Shown here piece after piece: positions 35,249 through 43,474 of a stretch of DNA of 64,000 nucleotides. The notes under the pieces were generated by a model. It worked only from the letters and a program-made list of their open reading frames with translations, made no database searches and was not told the origin of the DNA. Each line of letters starts with the position of its first letter. Position 1 is the stretch's first letter. Origin of the DNA: Halolamina sediminis (lineage in GTDB: Archaea; Halobacteriota; Halobacteria; Halobacteriales; Haloferacaceae); NCBI RefSeq assembly GCF_001282785.1, contig NZ_CVUA01000001.1, positions 1,302,001 to 1,366,000 of the forward strand. Reading direction: 5' to 3'. The translations under genes were made by a program, and so were the position numbers.

Positions 35249-35941
35249 TCAGTCGTCGTCTTCCTCTCCTTCGTCGTCTTCCTCTCCTTCGTCGTCTTCC
35301 TCTCCTTCGTCGTCTTCCTCTCCTTCGTCGTCTTCCTCTCCTTCGTCGTCTTCCTCTCCTTCGTCGTCTTCCTCTCCTTCGTCGTCTTCCTCTCCTTCGT
35401 CGTCTTCCTCTCCTTCGTCGTCTTCCTCTCCTTCGTCGTCTTCCTCTCCTTCGTCGTCTTCCTCTCCTTCGTCGTCTTCCTCTCCTTCGTCGTCTTCCTC
35501 TCCTTCGTCGTTGACGTGCTTATTTTTCCTCAGTTCCTTCGGGCAGTCGCCCTTCTCCTTCACCTGCGTGGTCACGGTAGCATCGATCCCACCGGTCACC
35601 TCCATAGTCACCGTGTCACCGGAGAGCTTCACGTTGTTGAACGTCGTCGAATCGCCGGGAGACAAGACCAGTTGGTTCGACATCTCCCCCCACGAGACGT
35701 CTTCGACGGTGAACTCCTCGCTGAACTGGTTTGTCACCATCACCCGTACCGGATCGGTCCCGTTGCCGTTTCCGTTACTCTTCTCGCAGGCCGAGACACC
35801 CACGTACGCCTCCTCGGACTCGACGACGTTGACGGACACCCCGCGCTCAGCGCTGACGCTCGTGAACCCGAAACTGCCCGTGACGAGCATCGTCGCGGCG
35901 ACGACCGCCAGCAGGACGCTGACCGCGCGGTGGGTGTTCAT
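35249..35941 (-). CDS. Secreted DUF1102-like protein with (DEGEED)n acidic tail
   Basis: A 230-residue protein. Residues 1-30 form a Sec signal sequence (LLAVVAATMLVTGSFG), followed by FTSVSAERGVSVNVVESEEAYVGV, the start seen in haloarchaeal DUF1102-type proteins handled by SipW-like peptidases. The body is a beta-rich domain with one Cys pair. The C-terminus consists of 14 DEGEED hexapeptides, a very acidic rod that could bind cations or fill space outside the cell. The ATG overlaps the upstream regulator gene (ATGA). Confidence 0.8.
   Translation of the reverse strand: MNTHRAVSVLLAVVAATMLVTGSFGFTSVSAERGVSVNVVESEEAYVGVSACEKSNGNGNGTDPVRVMVTNQFSEEFTVEDVSWGEMSNQLVLSPGDSTTFNNVKLSGDTVTMEVTGGIDATVTTQVKEKGDCPKELRKNKHVNDEGEEDDEGEEDDEGEEDDEGEEDDEGEEDDEGEEDDEGEEDDEGEEDDEGEEDDEGEEDDEGEEDDEGEEDDEGEEDDEGEEDDD
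35263..35514 (-). repeat. 14 x 18-base tandem repeat encoding DEGEED
   Basis: Fourteen consecutive 18-base units (plus-strand form CCTCTCCTTCGTCGTCTT) with no visible mismatch except in the outermost unit at 35497-35514. The near-perfect identity points to recent expansion or active homogenisation, and copy number is likely variable between strains. Confidence 0.95.
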
Positions 35942-36558
35942 TCTTTCCTGAGCTCGGGCGGTTTGTCGACTTCACCGATGCGCTGGCCCCGTGCATAGTA
36001 CGTGTGAGCGACCGCGGAGACGGTGAACATCGCGGTGATGGCGGTGGCCCACGCCGCGTCGGGCAGGAGCGCGAAGGGCCACGCCCCCAACCACACCGCA
36101 GCCGTGAGCGAGGCGGCGACCCCGGAGAGCCCGAGGTAGTAGACGCTCCAGGGGATCTCGTTCCCCTGGACGACCTCCATGTACACCTCGATATCGTTGA
36201 GGGAGTCGGTCGGCTCGACCACCCCCCGGTTCTTGTTGAACTCGACGATTCCCGCGTCGTCCATCATCGGCAGATGGGACTGTTGGAGCGCCGTATACAC
36301 TCGCTTGCGCTCCTCGTAGGACACCTCCTCGACGTCGACATCGTACTCCCAGGCAGCCACCTGTTCGGCGACGTCACCGATCTCTGCGGCACCATCCGTG
36401 GCCTCCAGTGCGTGAACCGCGTACCGACGACGACGGTTCGACAGCACCTCGAACAGCTCGTCGTCGGAGAGACTCGGCGATTCTCCTTCCTCGACCGAGC
36501 CCGGGGACATGTCGCCGGCAGCCTCCCCTTGCTGCTGGCGCGGAGTTGTGGATGACAC
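35938..36558 (-). CDS. Membrane-anchored winged-helix regulator (DUF7344-type)
   Basis: A 206-residue protein. Residues 30-110 (LSDDELFEVLSNRRRRYAVH...) form the winged-helix domain common to haloarchaeal transcription regulators. Two hydrophobic helices follow (YYLGLSGVAASLTAAVWLG and AWATAITAMFTVSAVAH) and a short cytoplasmic tail. It is co-transcribed with the DEGEED protein, whose start overlaps its stop, and probably senses or controls the envelope locus. The DUF number is from memory. Confidence 0.8.
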   Translation of the reverse strand: MSSTTPRQQQGEAAGDMSPGSVEEGESPSLSDDELFEVLSNRRRRYAVHALEATDGAAEIGDVAEQVAAWEYDVDVEEVSYEERKRVYTALQQSHLPMMDDAGIVEFNKNRGVVEPTDSLNDIEVYMEVVQGNEIPWSVYYLGLSGVAASLTAAVWLGAWPFALLPDAAWATAITAMFTVSAVAHTYYARGQRIGEVDKPPELRKE

Positions 36559-37010
36559 AGAGAGAATGTTAGCATAGTAGCATATAAACCCTATGTATAG
36601 TTTAACAGACCGGTTACTAAGTTGTCTTCACCTAATTCGGGCGAAAACGCGGTATATGGGGCTACCCAGACATATTTCCTAATACAATTCTAGAATTATA
36701 ATTTGATATAATGTCGGGGAATGGGTGTTCTCGGACGGTTCAGGTGAGGTTTGTTGTAGTAATCCAGCGCTTCAGGAAGCGTCTGACGAATATCATAATT
36801 CAGTCATTAATCGAGAGCTGCTTCAGCACCTGTTGGGACTCTATCGATTACGGGGTGCCGTGTCGAACCCATTTGCCAACCATCACGAGGGGAGACGATC
36901 GACGGACTGCGGCCCCGTAGGCCGACCCTGAACCGCCTCAGACGTGCCAATACTACGGTAGTTCGTATTCAAGTAGAGGTAACGCACGCCTCCCACCGCG
37001 GAGTCCGACA
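36559..37010 (+). other. AT-rich 450-base intergenic region
   Basis: No convincing gene. From 36590 to 36720 the sequence is AT-rich (CTAGAATTATAATTTGATATAA), quite unlike the flanks. Two short overlapping open frames (36711-36920 and 36725-36931) lack the codon bias of the neighbours. The region separates the divergent regulator and surface-protein genes and may hold promoters for both; for the right-hand gene, no clear TATA is close to the GTG at 37011. Confidence 0.6.
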
Positions 37011-38462
37011 GTGAACCGTCGAACACTCACACTCGCCATCGCGTTCGTCGTCGCGGGAACGCTCGCGTTCCCGTCGGCAGCTGCGCCACTGTTCGACGGC
37101 CCGACCGACCAGCTCGGAAGCGACGTGGAGCTCGCCCCGAGCAGCGACTACGCGTACCTCGACGGCGACGACGAGCTCGTCGTCGATCTCTCACCGTCGA
37201 ACCCGGCGATCGACGGCGAGGGCGTCAACGCCGACGGGCGGACGACGATCGGGGACGTGTTCCGGGTTCGATACAACGGCTCCCGGTACGCCGACGTCTG
37301 GCTGACCCACGGCTCGGACGCGGTGACGTTCGCCGTCGACGGCCAGCCGATCGAGTCGCCGGAGAACAACGTCACCCTCGCCCCCAACGAGTCCGCCGCC
37401 ATTTCCCTCACCGTCGACACTACCGGCGGCGCCGTCGACGGCCTCGTCGACGACATCACGATCCACGCCCGGGTCGCCGAGCCCGAAGAGCAGGCGGAGG
37501 AAAACGACGACGAGATCGACGGCGTTTCGACCCTGTCGAGTGCCCCCTCCGGAGATTCGCGGAAGTTCACCTCTCTCAGCGCGGAGCCGGGAAAGCCCGT
37601 CAACTTCGACACCAGCAGACTGCCGCTGGATCGCGTCGACGGCGAGGCTCTCACCTTCGACGGGCTCTCGGTGACGAGCCCGGACCGGACGTTCTCGGTG
37701 ATCGCCGAGGCCACAGAGGCCGGCGAGGCCCAGTCGTCGGTAGTCGACGACGGCGCCGACCCGTTGGGGGCGGTCAGGATGACCGTCCGCTCCGGGAACG
37801 TCTCGAACGCGACGATGCGGTTCAGCGCACCGCCGTCGTACTTCCGGGCCCAAAACGTCGATCCCGCGAACCTCGCGGTGTACCGCCACTCCGACGGCGA
37901 ACTCTCCAGAGTCCCCGTTACGGCGACCGGCGAACGAGATGGCCGACTGACGTTCGAGGCCGTGACACCCGGGTTCTCGACGTTCATCGTCGCCGTCGAT
38001 CGCCCGCGGCTTTCGGTGACCGACGCGAGCCTCGATACGAACGCCGTCGCGCCCGGCGAGCCCGCTACCGTCAGCGCCGCCGTCGTGAACGACGGCACGC
38101 TGGCCGGCGAGCGAACCGTCCGGGTGACTGTCGACGGCACGGTGGCCGCCGAGCGGACGGTCGCGGTGCCGCCCGGCGAGCGCGAGACGGTATCGGTCCC
38201 GATCGTCCGGAACGAGACCGGCGAGTACGCCGTGGCCGTCGCCGGGAGCGAGGCCGGAACGGTCCGCGTGGTGGCCGAGGAGCGTTCCACGGCGGTGCCG
38301 AGCGAGACGGCGACAGCCTCCGCGGCGTCGACGGCACAGCCCACGCAGTCCCCCGTCGGGGAGGCCAGCGGGTTCGGGCTCCGCGCGCTGGCCGGTCTGG
38401 TGGGCCTCCTGGTGATCGTCGCCGCGACACTCCTGCTGGCTCGCCGGACGCCACAGCCCTGA
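37011..38462 (+). CDS. Surface protein with PGF-CTERM-like tail
   Basis: A 483-residue exported protein. The GTG start gives MNRRTLTLAIAFVVAGTLAFPSAAA, a Sec signal. The N-terminal third (SDYAYLDGDDELVVDLSP) resembles DUF1102-type domains. A PGF-pre-PGF-like domain ends in VTPGFSTFIVAV, then a CARDB-like beta domain (LSVTDASLDTNAVAPGEPATVSA). A Thr/Ser/Ala stalk leads to GFGLRALAGLVGLLVIVAATLLL and Arg residues, a variant of the archaeosortase sorting tail in which PGF is replaced by SGFG. Confidence 0.78.
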   Translation: MNRRTLTLAIAFVVAGTLAFPSAAAPLFDGPTDQLGSDVELAPSSDYAYLDGDDELVVDLSPSNPAIDGEGVNADGRTTIGDVFRVRYNGSRYADVWLTHGSDAVTFAVDGQPIESPENNVTLAPNESAAISLTVDTTGGAVDGLVDDITIHARVAEPEEQAEENDDEIDGVSTLSSAPSGDSRKFTSLSAEPGKPVNFDTSRLPLDRVDGEALTFDGLSVTSPDRTFSVIAEATEAGEAQSSVVDDGADPLGAVRMTVRSGNVSNATMRFSAPPSYFRAQNVDPANLAVYRHSDGELSRVPVTATGERDGRLTFEAVTPGFSTFIVAVDRPRLSVTDASLDTNAVAPGEPATVSAAVVNDGTLAGERTVRVTVDGTVAAERTVAVPPGERETVSVPIVRNETGEYAVAVAGSEAGTVRVVAEERSTAVPSETATASAASTAQPTQSPVGEASGFGLRALAGLVGLLVIVAATLLLARRTPQP

Positions 38463-38508
38463 ACTGCCGGCAGACAGCCTTTTGCCGTTCGACCGTGACA
38501 GTTGACAT

Positions 38509-39360
38509 ATGGCCCGACCGGACGACGACTCGTTTCTCGCGGCGCTACGCGACGCCGTCCGGCTCCGGGACTGTATCGCACTCGCGCTCGTGCCGGCGAT
38601 CGCCGTCGCCGTCTTCGCGCTGCCGGTCGCGCGCCGGCGATCGCTCGCGTTCGCGTACGGTGACCCGTCGCTGCTGACCGCCTACACCGCGCAGTTCGTC
38701 CACTTCGACGCCGCCCACCTCGCCGCGAACGTGCTCGGCTACGCGCTCGTCGCGGGGTTCGGCTACGTGCTCGCGGCGCTGTCGGGCTACCGGCGGGTGT
38801 TCGGCGTCACGGCGGCGACGTACTTGGTGGCGTTCTCGCCGGCGCTGTCGTGGCTGAACCTCGCGCTCCCTCGCAACGCCGTCAGCTACGGGCTCTCGGG
38901 GCTGAACATGGCGTTCGTCGGGCTCCTCGCGCTCGTGCTAGTCGCGTACGGGAGCCGGTTGGACGACCGCATCAGCGTGCGATACGCGCCGGGGCTGTTC
39001 TTCGCGGTCGTGGCGCTGATCGCGTTGATCGTTCCACGGGCGGGAACCATTACCGGGATCGGCGCCGCGAGCGTAGTCGTCGCCGCCGGCTACGTGCTCT
39101 CTGCCCGAGGGTCGTGGCCCGAGAAACCCCGAGCCGGCTGGGGACCTCGCCTCATGCAGGCCGGATGGCTCGACGCCGGCGTCCTCGGCGTCGTCACGCT
39201 GTTCGGCTACCAGTTCGTCGGCTTCGACAGCCTCGTGGGCGACAGCGGAATCGTGAACGTCTACGTCCATCTGCTGGGGTTCTGTCTGGGTTTCATCGTC
39301 CCGTACACCGCGCTCGCGCTCGGCGTCCTCGGTCCCGACCGAGCCTTTTTGTCAGACTAA
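38509..39360 (+). CDS. Rhomboid-like intramembrane serine protease
   Basis: A 283-residue protein with at least six hydrophobic segments. QFVHFDAAHLAANVLGY corresponds to the rhomboid HxxxN helix. Ser130 in YGLSGLNM fits the GxSG nucleophile, and His254 in VHLLGFCLGF fits the catalytic His. Rhomboids cleave membrane-spanning segments. Placed between a surface protein and a signal peptidase, it may process or survey those products. The match is at motif level and remote families are possible. Confidence 0.72.
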   Translation: MARPDDDSFLAALRDAVRLRDCIALALVPAIAVAVFALPVARRRSLAFAYGDPSLLTAYTAQFVHFDAAHLAANVLGYALVAGFGYVLAALSGYRRVFGVTAATYLVAFSPALSWLNLALPRNAVSYGLSGLNMAFVGLLALVLVAYGSRLDDRISVRYAPGLFFAVVALIALIVPRAGTITGIGAASVVVAAGYVLSARGSWPEKPRAGWGPRLMQAGWLDAGVLGVVTLFGYQFVGFDSLVGDSGIVNVYVHLLGFCLGFIVPYTALALGVLGPDRAFLSD

Positions 39361-39379
39361 CTCCACCCATCGCGTACTC

Positions 39380-40543
39380 GTGTCCCCCCGACGGTTCCTG
39401 ACGATCGGCGCCGAACTGGCCGTGGCGCTAGTCGTGGCGTCGCTGCTACTCGGGCAGGTGCTTGGGACGCCCGTACTGCTCGGCTATGTCGAGACCGGGA
39501 GCATGGAGCCGACGCTCGACCCGGGTGACGGGTTCGTCGCGATCCCCGACGCCGTCGCCGGCGACGTGGCGGAGGGCGACGTGATCGTGTTCCGCGCCGA
39601 GGAGCTGCAGGGCGGCGGGCTGACGACCCACCGCGTCGTCGGTGAGACCGAACGGGGGTACGTCACGCAGGGCGACGCCAACCCATTCACCGACCAGGAC
39701 GGCGACGAGCCGCCGGTGAAGGAGGGGCAGATCGTCGCCAAGGCACTCCAGATCGGCGGGAGCGTGGTAGTGATCCCGAACCTCGGGACGTTGGTCACCG
39801 GGCTACAGAGCGCGTTCGGCGCGGTCCAACAGCAGCTCGCCGTGCTCACCGGCTCGCGAGCGTTTCTCGGCACCCAAGGGCTCGCGTACGTACTGCTGGG
39901 GCTGTCGGCGCTGCTGTACCTCTACGACCTGGTCGTGGGCGGTGGCGAGCTCCGGGACCGGAGCCGGAGCCGCGATCGCGATCAGGGGATCTCCCCGGGG
40001 CTGATCGTCGCCGTGCTGGCCGGGGTGCTCGTGGCGTCGGCGACGGCGGCGATGGTGGTCCCGGCCGGCACCCAGCAGTTCGGCGTCGTGAGCGCGGAGT
40101 TCGCTTCCGAGAACCCCACCGTGATCCGACAGGGGGAGTCGGCGACGCTCCCCTACACCGTCCCGAACGGGGGGCTCGTCCCGGTCGTGGCGTACCTCGA
40201 ACCGGGCAGCGAGGGGGTGGCCGTCTCGCCCGACCGCGTCCGGGTGGGGGGCCGGGAGCAGGCTACCGTCGAGATGACGCTGTCGGCACCCCCGGAGACG
40301 GGGTACTACCGCCGGTTCGTGACCGAGCATCGGTACCTCGCGGTGCTCCCCGGGCCGGTAATCGATACGCTGTACGACGTCCACCCGTGGCTCCCGATTC
40401 TCGTGATCGACGCCGGACTTGCCGGGTCCGTCGCACTGTTGGGGCTCGTGGTGCTCGGCGGCCGGCGCGTGCGGGTCAGGGATCGGAGCTCCCGCCACAG
40501 CCGGTCGAGCTTGCGACGGCTGCTCCGCTATCTGACGCGGTAA
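39380..40543 (+). CDS. SipW-like signal peptidase with C-terminal membrane/beta extension
   Basis: A GTG-started protein of 387 residues. After a first membrane helix, S41 in ETGSMEPTL is the nucleophile. H84 in TTHRVVGE takes the place of the bacterial lysine, as in archaeal and ER-type (SipW) signal peptidases, and VTQGDANPFTD follows. The remainder is unusual: two more helices, an Ig-like extracellular domain (about residues 225-310) and a final helix with a basic tail. It likely cleaves the secreted proteins of this locus. Confidence 0.88.
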   Translation: MSPRRFLTIGAELAVALVVASLLLGQVLGTPVLLGYVETGSMEPTLDPGDGFVAIPDAVAGDVAEGDVIVFRAEELQGGGLTTHRVVGETERGYVTQGDANPFTDQDGDEPPVKEGQIVAKALQIGGSVVVIPNLGTLVTGLQSAFGAVQQQLAVLTGSRAFLGTQGLAYVLLGLSALLYLYDLVVGGGELRDRSRSRDRDQGISPGLIVAVLAGVLVASATAAMVVPAGTQQFGVVSAEFASENPTVIRQGESATLPYTVPNGGLVPVVAYLEPGSEGVAVSPDRVRVGGREQATVEMTLSAPPETGYYRRFVTEHRYLAVLPGPVIDTLYDVHPWLPILVIDAGLAGSVALLGLVVLGGRRVRVRDRSSRHSRSSLRRLLRYLTR

Positions 40544-40591
40544 CGTTCGTTTCGGATGACCAATAGTTCTATGTAACGTCATCCCGCAGGG

Positions 40592-41866
40592 ATGGGCATG
40601 ACCGAGGGGACGAGCAGGCTCCGGGCTCGCGCGATCGTGGGGTCGTGGTTCGCCGTGTTGACCATCGTACTGGTCGCAGTCGCGGTCGTGGGGGGCGCCG
40701 CAGCGTACACCGCCCACGTCGCCCCGGGGACCGAGACCGAGCAGGTCGAGCGGACCCACTGGCGGGCCGACGGCGCGTTCCAGCACAGCGCCGACGTGAT
40801 CCGCGAGAACCCCGTCTTCCCCGTCGGATCGACGCTCTCGGACCGTTCGACGTACTACGCTGGGCCGGCGCCGGTGCTCGACGGCCAGTACACGCTGACG
40901 TACGCCGGGGCGGGCGCCGAGCCGGCGACGATCGACATCGACGCAACCCTCGTGATCGAGTCGACTTCGGAGGGGACAGTGTTCTGGTCGGACCGCACTT
41001 CACTCGACGGGACCAGCGCCGAGTCGGTTGCCCCGGGTGAGTCGGTCGACCTGGGGTTCTCGGTGAACGCGACGGCGCTCGCCGACAGGCAGGCGACGAT
41101 TCAGGAGAGCCTCGGCGGCACCCAGGGGGAGATCGCCACGTTCGTCGCGATCGACGCGACGGTCGCCGGGAGCCTGAACGGGCAGCCGGCCAACCGCTCG
41201 TTCACCCACCGACTGCCGATCGCCGTCAGCGGCGAGACGTATTCGGTCGGGCCCGCGGAGGCCGGAACCGAGCCGGTGACCACGACGCGGACGGTCCGGA
41301 CGCCCCGCGAGTACGGCCCGTTCTGGTCGATCGGCGGCCCGCTCCTGTTCGTCCTCGGCGTAGCCGGCGTCGGGGCGCTCGTCGCCGGATGGCGTGAGAA
41401 CGCGTTCACCCTCTCCGAGGCCGAGCGCGACCTGCTCGCGTTCCGCGAGGAGCGTGCGGAGTTCGACGAGTGGGTCGTCCGGGCACGCCTCTCCACGGCG
41501 TTCGACGACCGGGCCCGCGCCGACGCGGAGTCGCTGGGCGACGTGGTCGACTTCGCCATCGACGCCGACACCGGGGTTATCGAGAACCCGGACACGGGGC
41601 TGTTCTACGCGGTCGCCGACGAGCTGGTCGTAGTGTACGAGCCCCCCGCACTCGCGCGGCCCGAGCCGCCCGCGGGCGACGACGGGGACGACGGCCTCGG
41701 GGCGCTCCTCGACGACGGTCTGACGCTCACCGACGAGGGGGCTGCTGACGGCGAGGACGGCGACGGAGCGTCGGCAGCCGAGTCCGACGCCGCGAGCGAC
41801 GGGGAGTCGGAAGCGGGGGAGTCGTCGGCCGCCGACGGCAGTGAGTCGGAGTCGAGTGAGAAGTAA
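40592..41866 (+). CDS. DUF5305-type membrane protein
   Basis: A 424-residue protein with an N-terminal helix (VLTIVLVAVAVVGGAAAY), an extracellular beta-rich domain of about 200 residues, and a second helix near residue 250 (GPLLFVLGVAGVGALVAGW). A cytoplasmic part with a charged helix and an Asp/Ser/Glu tail of about 60 residues follows. The architecture matches DUF5305, often found next to SipW-type peptidases. An internal ATG six bases on is an equally good start. Confidence 0.82.
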   Translation: MGMTEGTSRLRARAIVGSWFAVLTIVLVAVAVVGGAAAYTAHVAPGTETEQVERTHWRADGAFQHSADVIRENPVFPVGSTLSDRSTYYAGPAPVLDGQYTLTYAGAGAEPATIDIDATLVIESTSEGTVFWSDRTSLDGTSAESVAPGESVDLGFSVNATALADRQATIQESLGGTQGEIATFVAIDATVAGSLNGQPANRSFTHRLPIAVSGETYSVGPAEAGTEPVTTTRTVRTPREYGPFWSIGGPLLFVLGVAGVGALVAGWRENAFTLSEAERDLLAFREERAEFDEWVVRARLSTAFDDRARADAESLGDVVDFAIDADTGVIENPDTGLFYAVADELVVVYEPPALARPEPPAGDDGDDGLGALLDDGLTLTDEGAADGEDGDGASAAESDAASDGESEAGESSAADGSESESSEK

Positions 41867-41933
41867 GGCGACGCGTCTATCGAGTGTTCGTTGTTCGGTC
41901 GAGGGGTCGACACAACCACGGTAGTCTCCACAG

Positions 41934-42049
41934 CCGCACAACGGATTGCGCGGCGGGTCGCTCGCCGTGAGTCGGTTCTACACGATCACGGCATGGGCTC
42001 CGTGGCCGCACAACGGATTGCGTGGCAGGTCGCTCCCCGTGAGTCGGTT
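41934..42049 (+). repeat. Imperfect 44-base direct repeat, period 72
   Basis: CCGCACAACGGATTGCG...GTGAGTCGGTT occurs at 41934-41977 and at 42006-42049 with three mismatches. Upstream bases (CTCC) are also shared, so the whole 72-base unit may have been duplicated. It lies in the gap between the DUF5305 gene and the EthD gene. No coding role is visible. Confidence 0.9.
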
Positions 42050-42051
42050 TC

Positions 42052-42372
42052 TCACTCTGCGACGAACTGCGTCTCCTCATCCATGTACAGCACCTCGCCC
42101 GCCTCCTGATCGGAGAACTCTTCGGCGTCGGCCAGCAGCGCCTTGCCGGCGTCGGAGTCGAACGCGGCGCCGAGCTGCGCCATGTCCTCGAAGTACACCT
42201 CCGCGACGCCGTCGTAGGCGCTCTTCTCGGGCTCCGTCGGGTGGGAAGTGACGTAGCGCTCGACGCCCGGGAGCTCCTCGACCAGCGGGACGTGTTCCTC
42301 CTCCCAGTGGGTCAGAAACTCATCGTAGTCGAGTGACGCTTTCCGGACCAGCAGCACGACCATCTTGACCAT
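42052..42372 (-). CDS. EthD-family protein
   Basis: A 106-residue ferredoxin-fold protein of the EthD type. MVVLLVRKASLDYDEFLTHWEEEH is the typical opening, followed by VERYVTSHP and AEVYFEDMAQLGAAFDS. EthD proteins act as dimers and are linked to ether degradation or diverse oxidations; no partner enzyme is adjacent here. The MVKM start at 42372 is chosen by family length. Confidence 0.85.
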   Translation of the reverse strand: MVKMVVLLVRKASLDYDEFLTHWEEEHVPLVEELPGVERYVTSHPTEPEKSAYDGVAEVYFEDMAQLGAAFDSDAGKALLADAEEFSDQEAGEVLYMDEETQFVAE

Positions 42373-42497
42373 GTCTCGGACTGTCGCCGGTGTGGCCTTC
42401 GATCTGTCGGTTCGCGGACCGATCCCGCCGCCGTTTGCTGATCCGAAGAATCGGCGATCATTTGAAGTAGCTCCGAGCCAGTTGTTCACACACTCAA

Positions 42498-43406
42498 ATG
42501 CCCGCTTCGTACGGTTTCTCCCCAGACATCGGGAAGGAGGTAGCAGCCTGTAGCGGCACGCTCGGCTGTGCCGAGGCGGTCGCGGGCTCGCTCGTCGCGC
42601 TGGTGCTGTGGGCGGGGCTCTCGACCGGGCTGTTGTTCGCCCCGCGGGCGAACGTGCGGGCGGCGAAGGAGGCGATCCGTGCGGAGTACGAGGCGATCAC
42701 CGCCGAGCAGGACGCGCTGTCGTCGTTCACGTCGCAGGTGAAGGAGCTCTCGACGGCCGGGCCGACCTCGACCGCCGAGGGCGGCGGGGTCGGCGTCGTC
42801 GGCGCGGCCAACAGGCAGTCCGGCGGGATGGCACAGGTGCGGGATGCGTACCGCGAGACGGTGATGGACGTGGAGCACTTCGAGCGCGACTACGGGGAGT
42901 CGTTGCCAGTCAACCTCGCAAACGAGTTCGGCGATGGCGTCGCCGGCGCGGTCGTCGCGAACGACACGCTTTCCCCGCAGGTCAAGCGTGCGGTGATCGC
43001 GAGTGCGAAAAAGAGTCACACCCGTCGGGACCGCTACCTCGACACGCTCGACACCGAGCGCCAGCGGCTCGATCGAGCGGGCGATGCGCTCGACGACGCT
43101 GCGACCCGGTGTGCGGAGTTGGACGGGAATCGACTCCGACTGCAGTCGTTCGAGGACCTGCGGGCGCGCTTCGACCGGCTCGACGAGACACGAGAATCGC
43201 TGGAGACGGCGCTCTCCCGCCGCCAAGTGCAGATTCACGAGGGCGTGACGTTCGGCTGGCAGCGACGGGACAGCGAGTCGGTGTACCGCTACCTCTACCG
43301 GGATATGGACGCCACCTACCCCGTGCTCGCTGACGGGGCACGCGTGTTGGCCCGAATAGACGACGTGGAGAGCCGTATCACGACCGCGCTGACCGCGCAA
43401 GCCTGA
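42498..43406 (+). CDS. Haloarchaeal membrane/coiled-coil protein of unknown function
   Basis: A 302-residue protein with one hydrophobic segment near residues 25-47 (AGSLVALVLWAGLSTGLLF), then long charged helices predicted as coiled coil (AKEAIRAEYEAITAEQDALS and LDTERQRLDRAGDALDD). I recall a haloarchaeal DUF family (possibly DUF7260) with this layout, but cannot confirm it. Divergent from the EthD gene with 125 bases between. Confidence 0.7.
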   Translation: MPASYGFSPDIGKEVAACSGTLGCAEAVAGSLVALVLWAGLSTGLLFAPRANVRAAKEAIRAEYEAITAEQDALSSFTSQVKELSTAGPTSTAEGGGVGVVGAANRQSGGMAQVRDAYRETVMDVEHFERDYGESLPVNLANEFGDGVAGAVVANDTLSPQVKRAVIASAKKSHTRRDRYLDTLDTERQRLDRAGDALDDAATRCAELDGNRLRLQSFEDLRARFDRLDETRESLETALSRRQVQIHEGVTFGWQRRDSESVYRYLYRDMDATYPVLADGARVLARIDDVESRITTALTAQA

Positions 43407-43474
43407 CCGTCGCTCGTTTTTCGCCCGTAGTCTCGCGTCAGTAGTTCCAAGTTCGACGGGCGACCACAGTGGGT

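Noticed and set aside
35263-35514. Tandem repeats as a CRISPR array
   Set aside because: Units are contiguous with no spacers and encode an in-frame hexapeptide.
36711-36931. Two overlapping short frames in the AT-rich patch
   Set aside because: No codon bias, no promoter spacing and no recognisable product.
41934-42049. Two repeat copies as a mini CRISPR array
   Set aside because: Only two copies, imperfect, no dyad in the repeat and no cas genes in the window.
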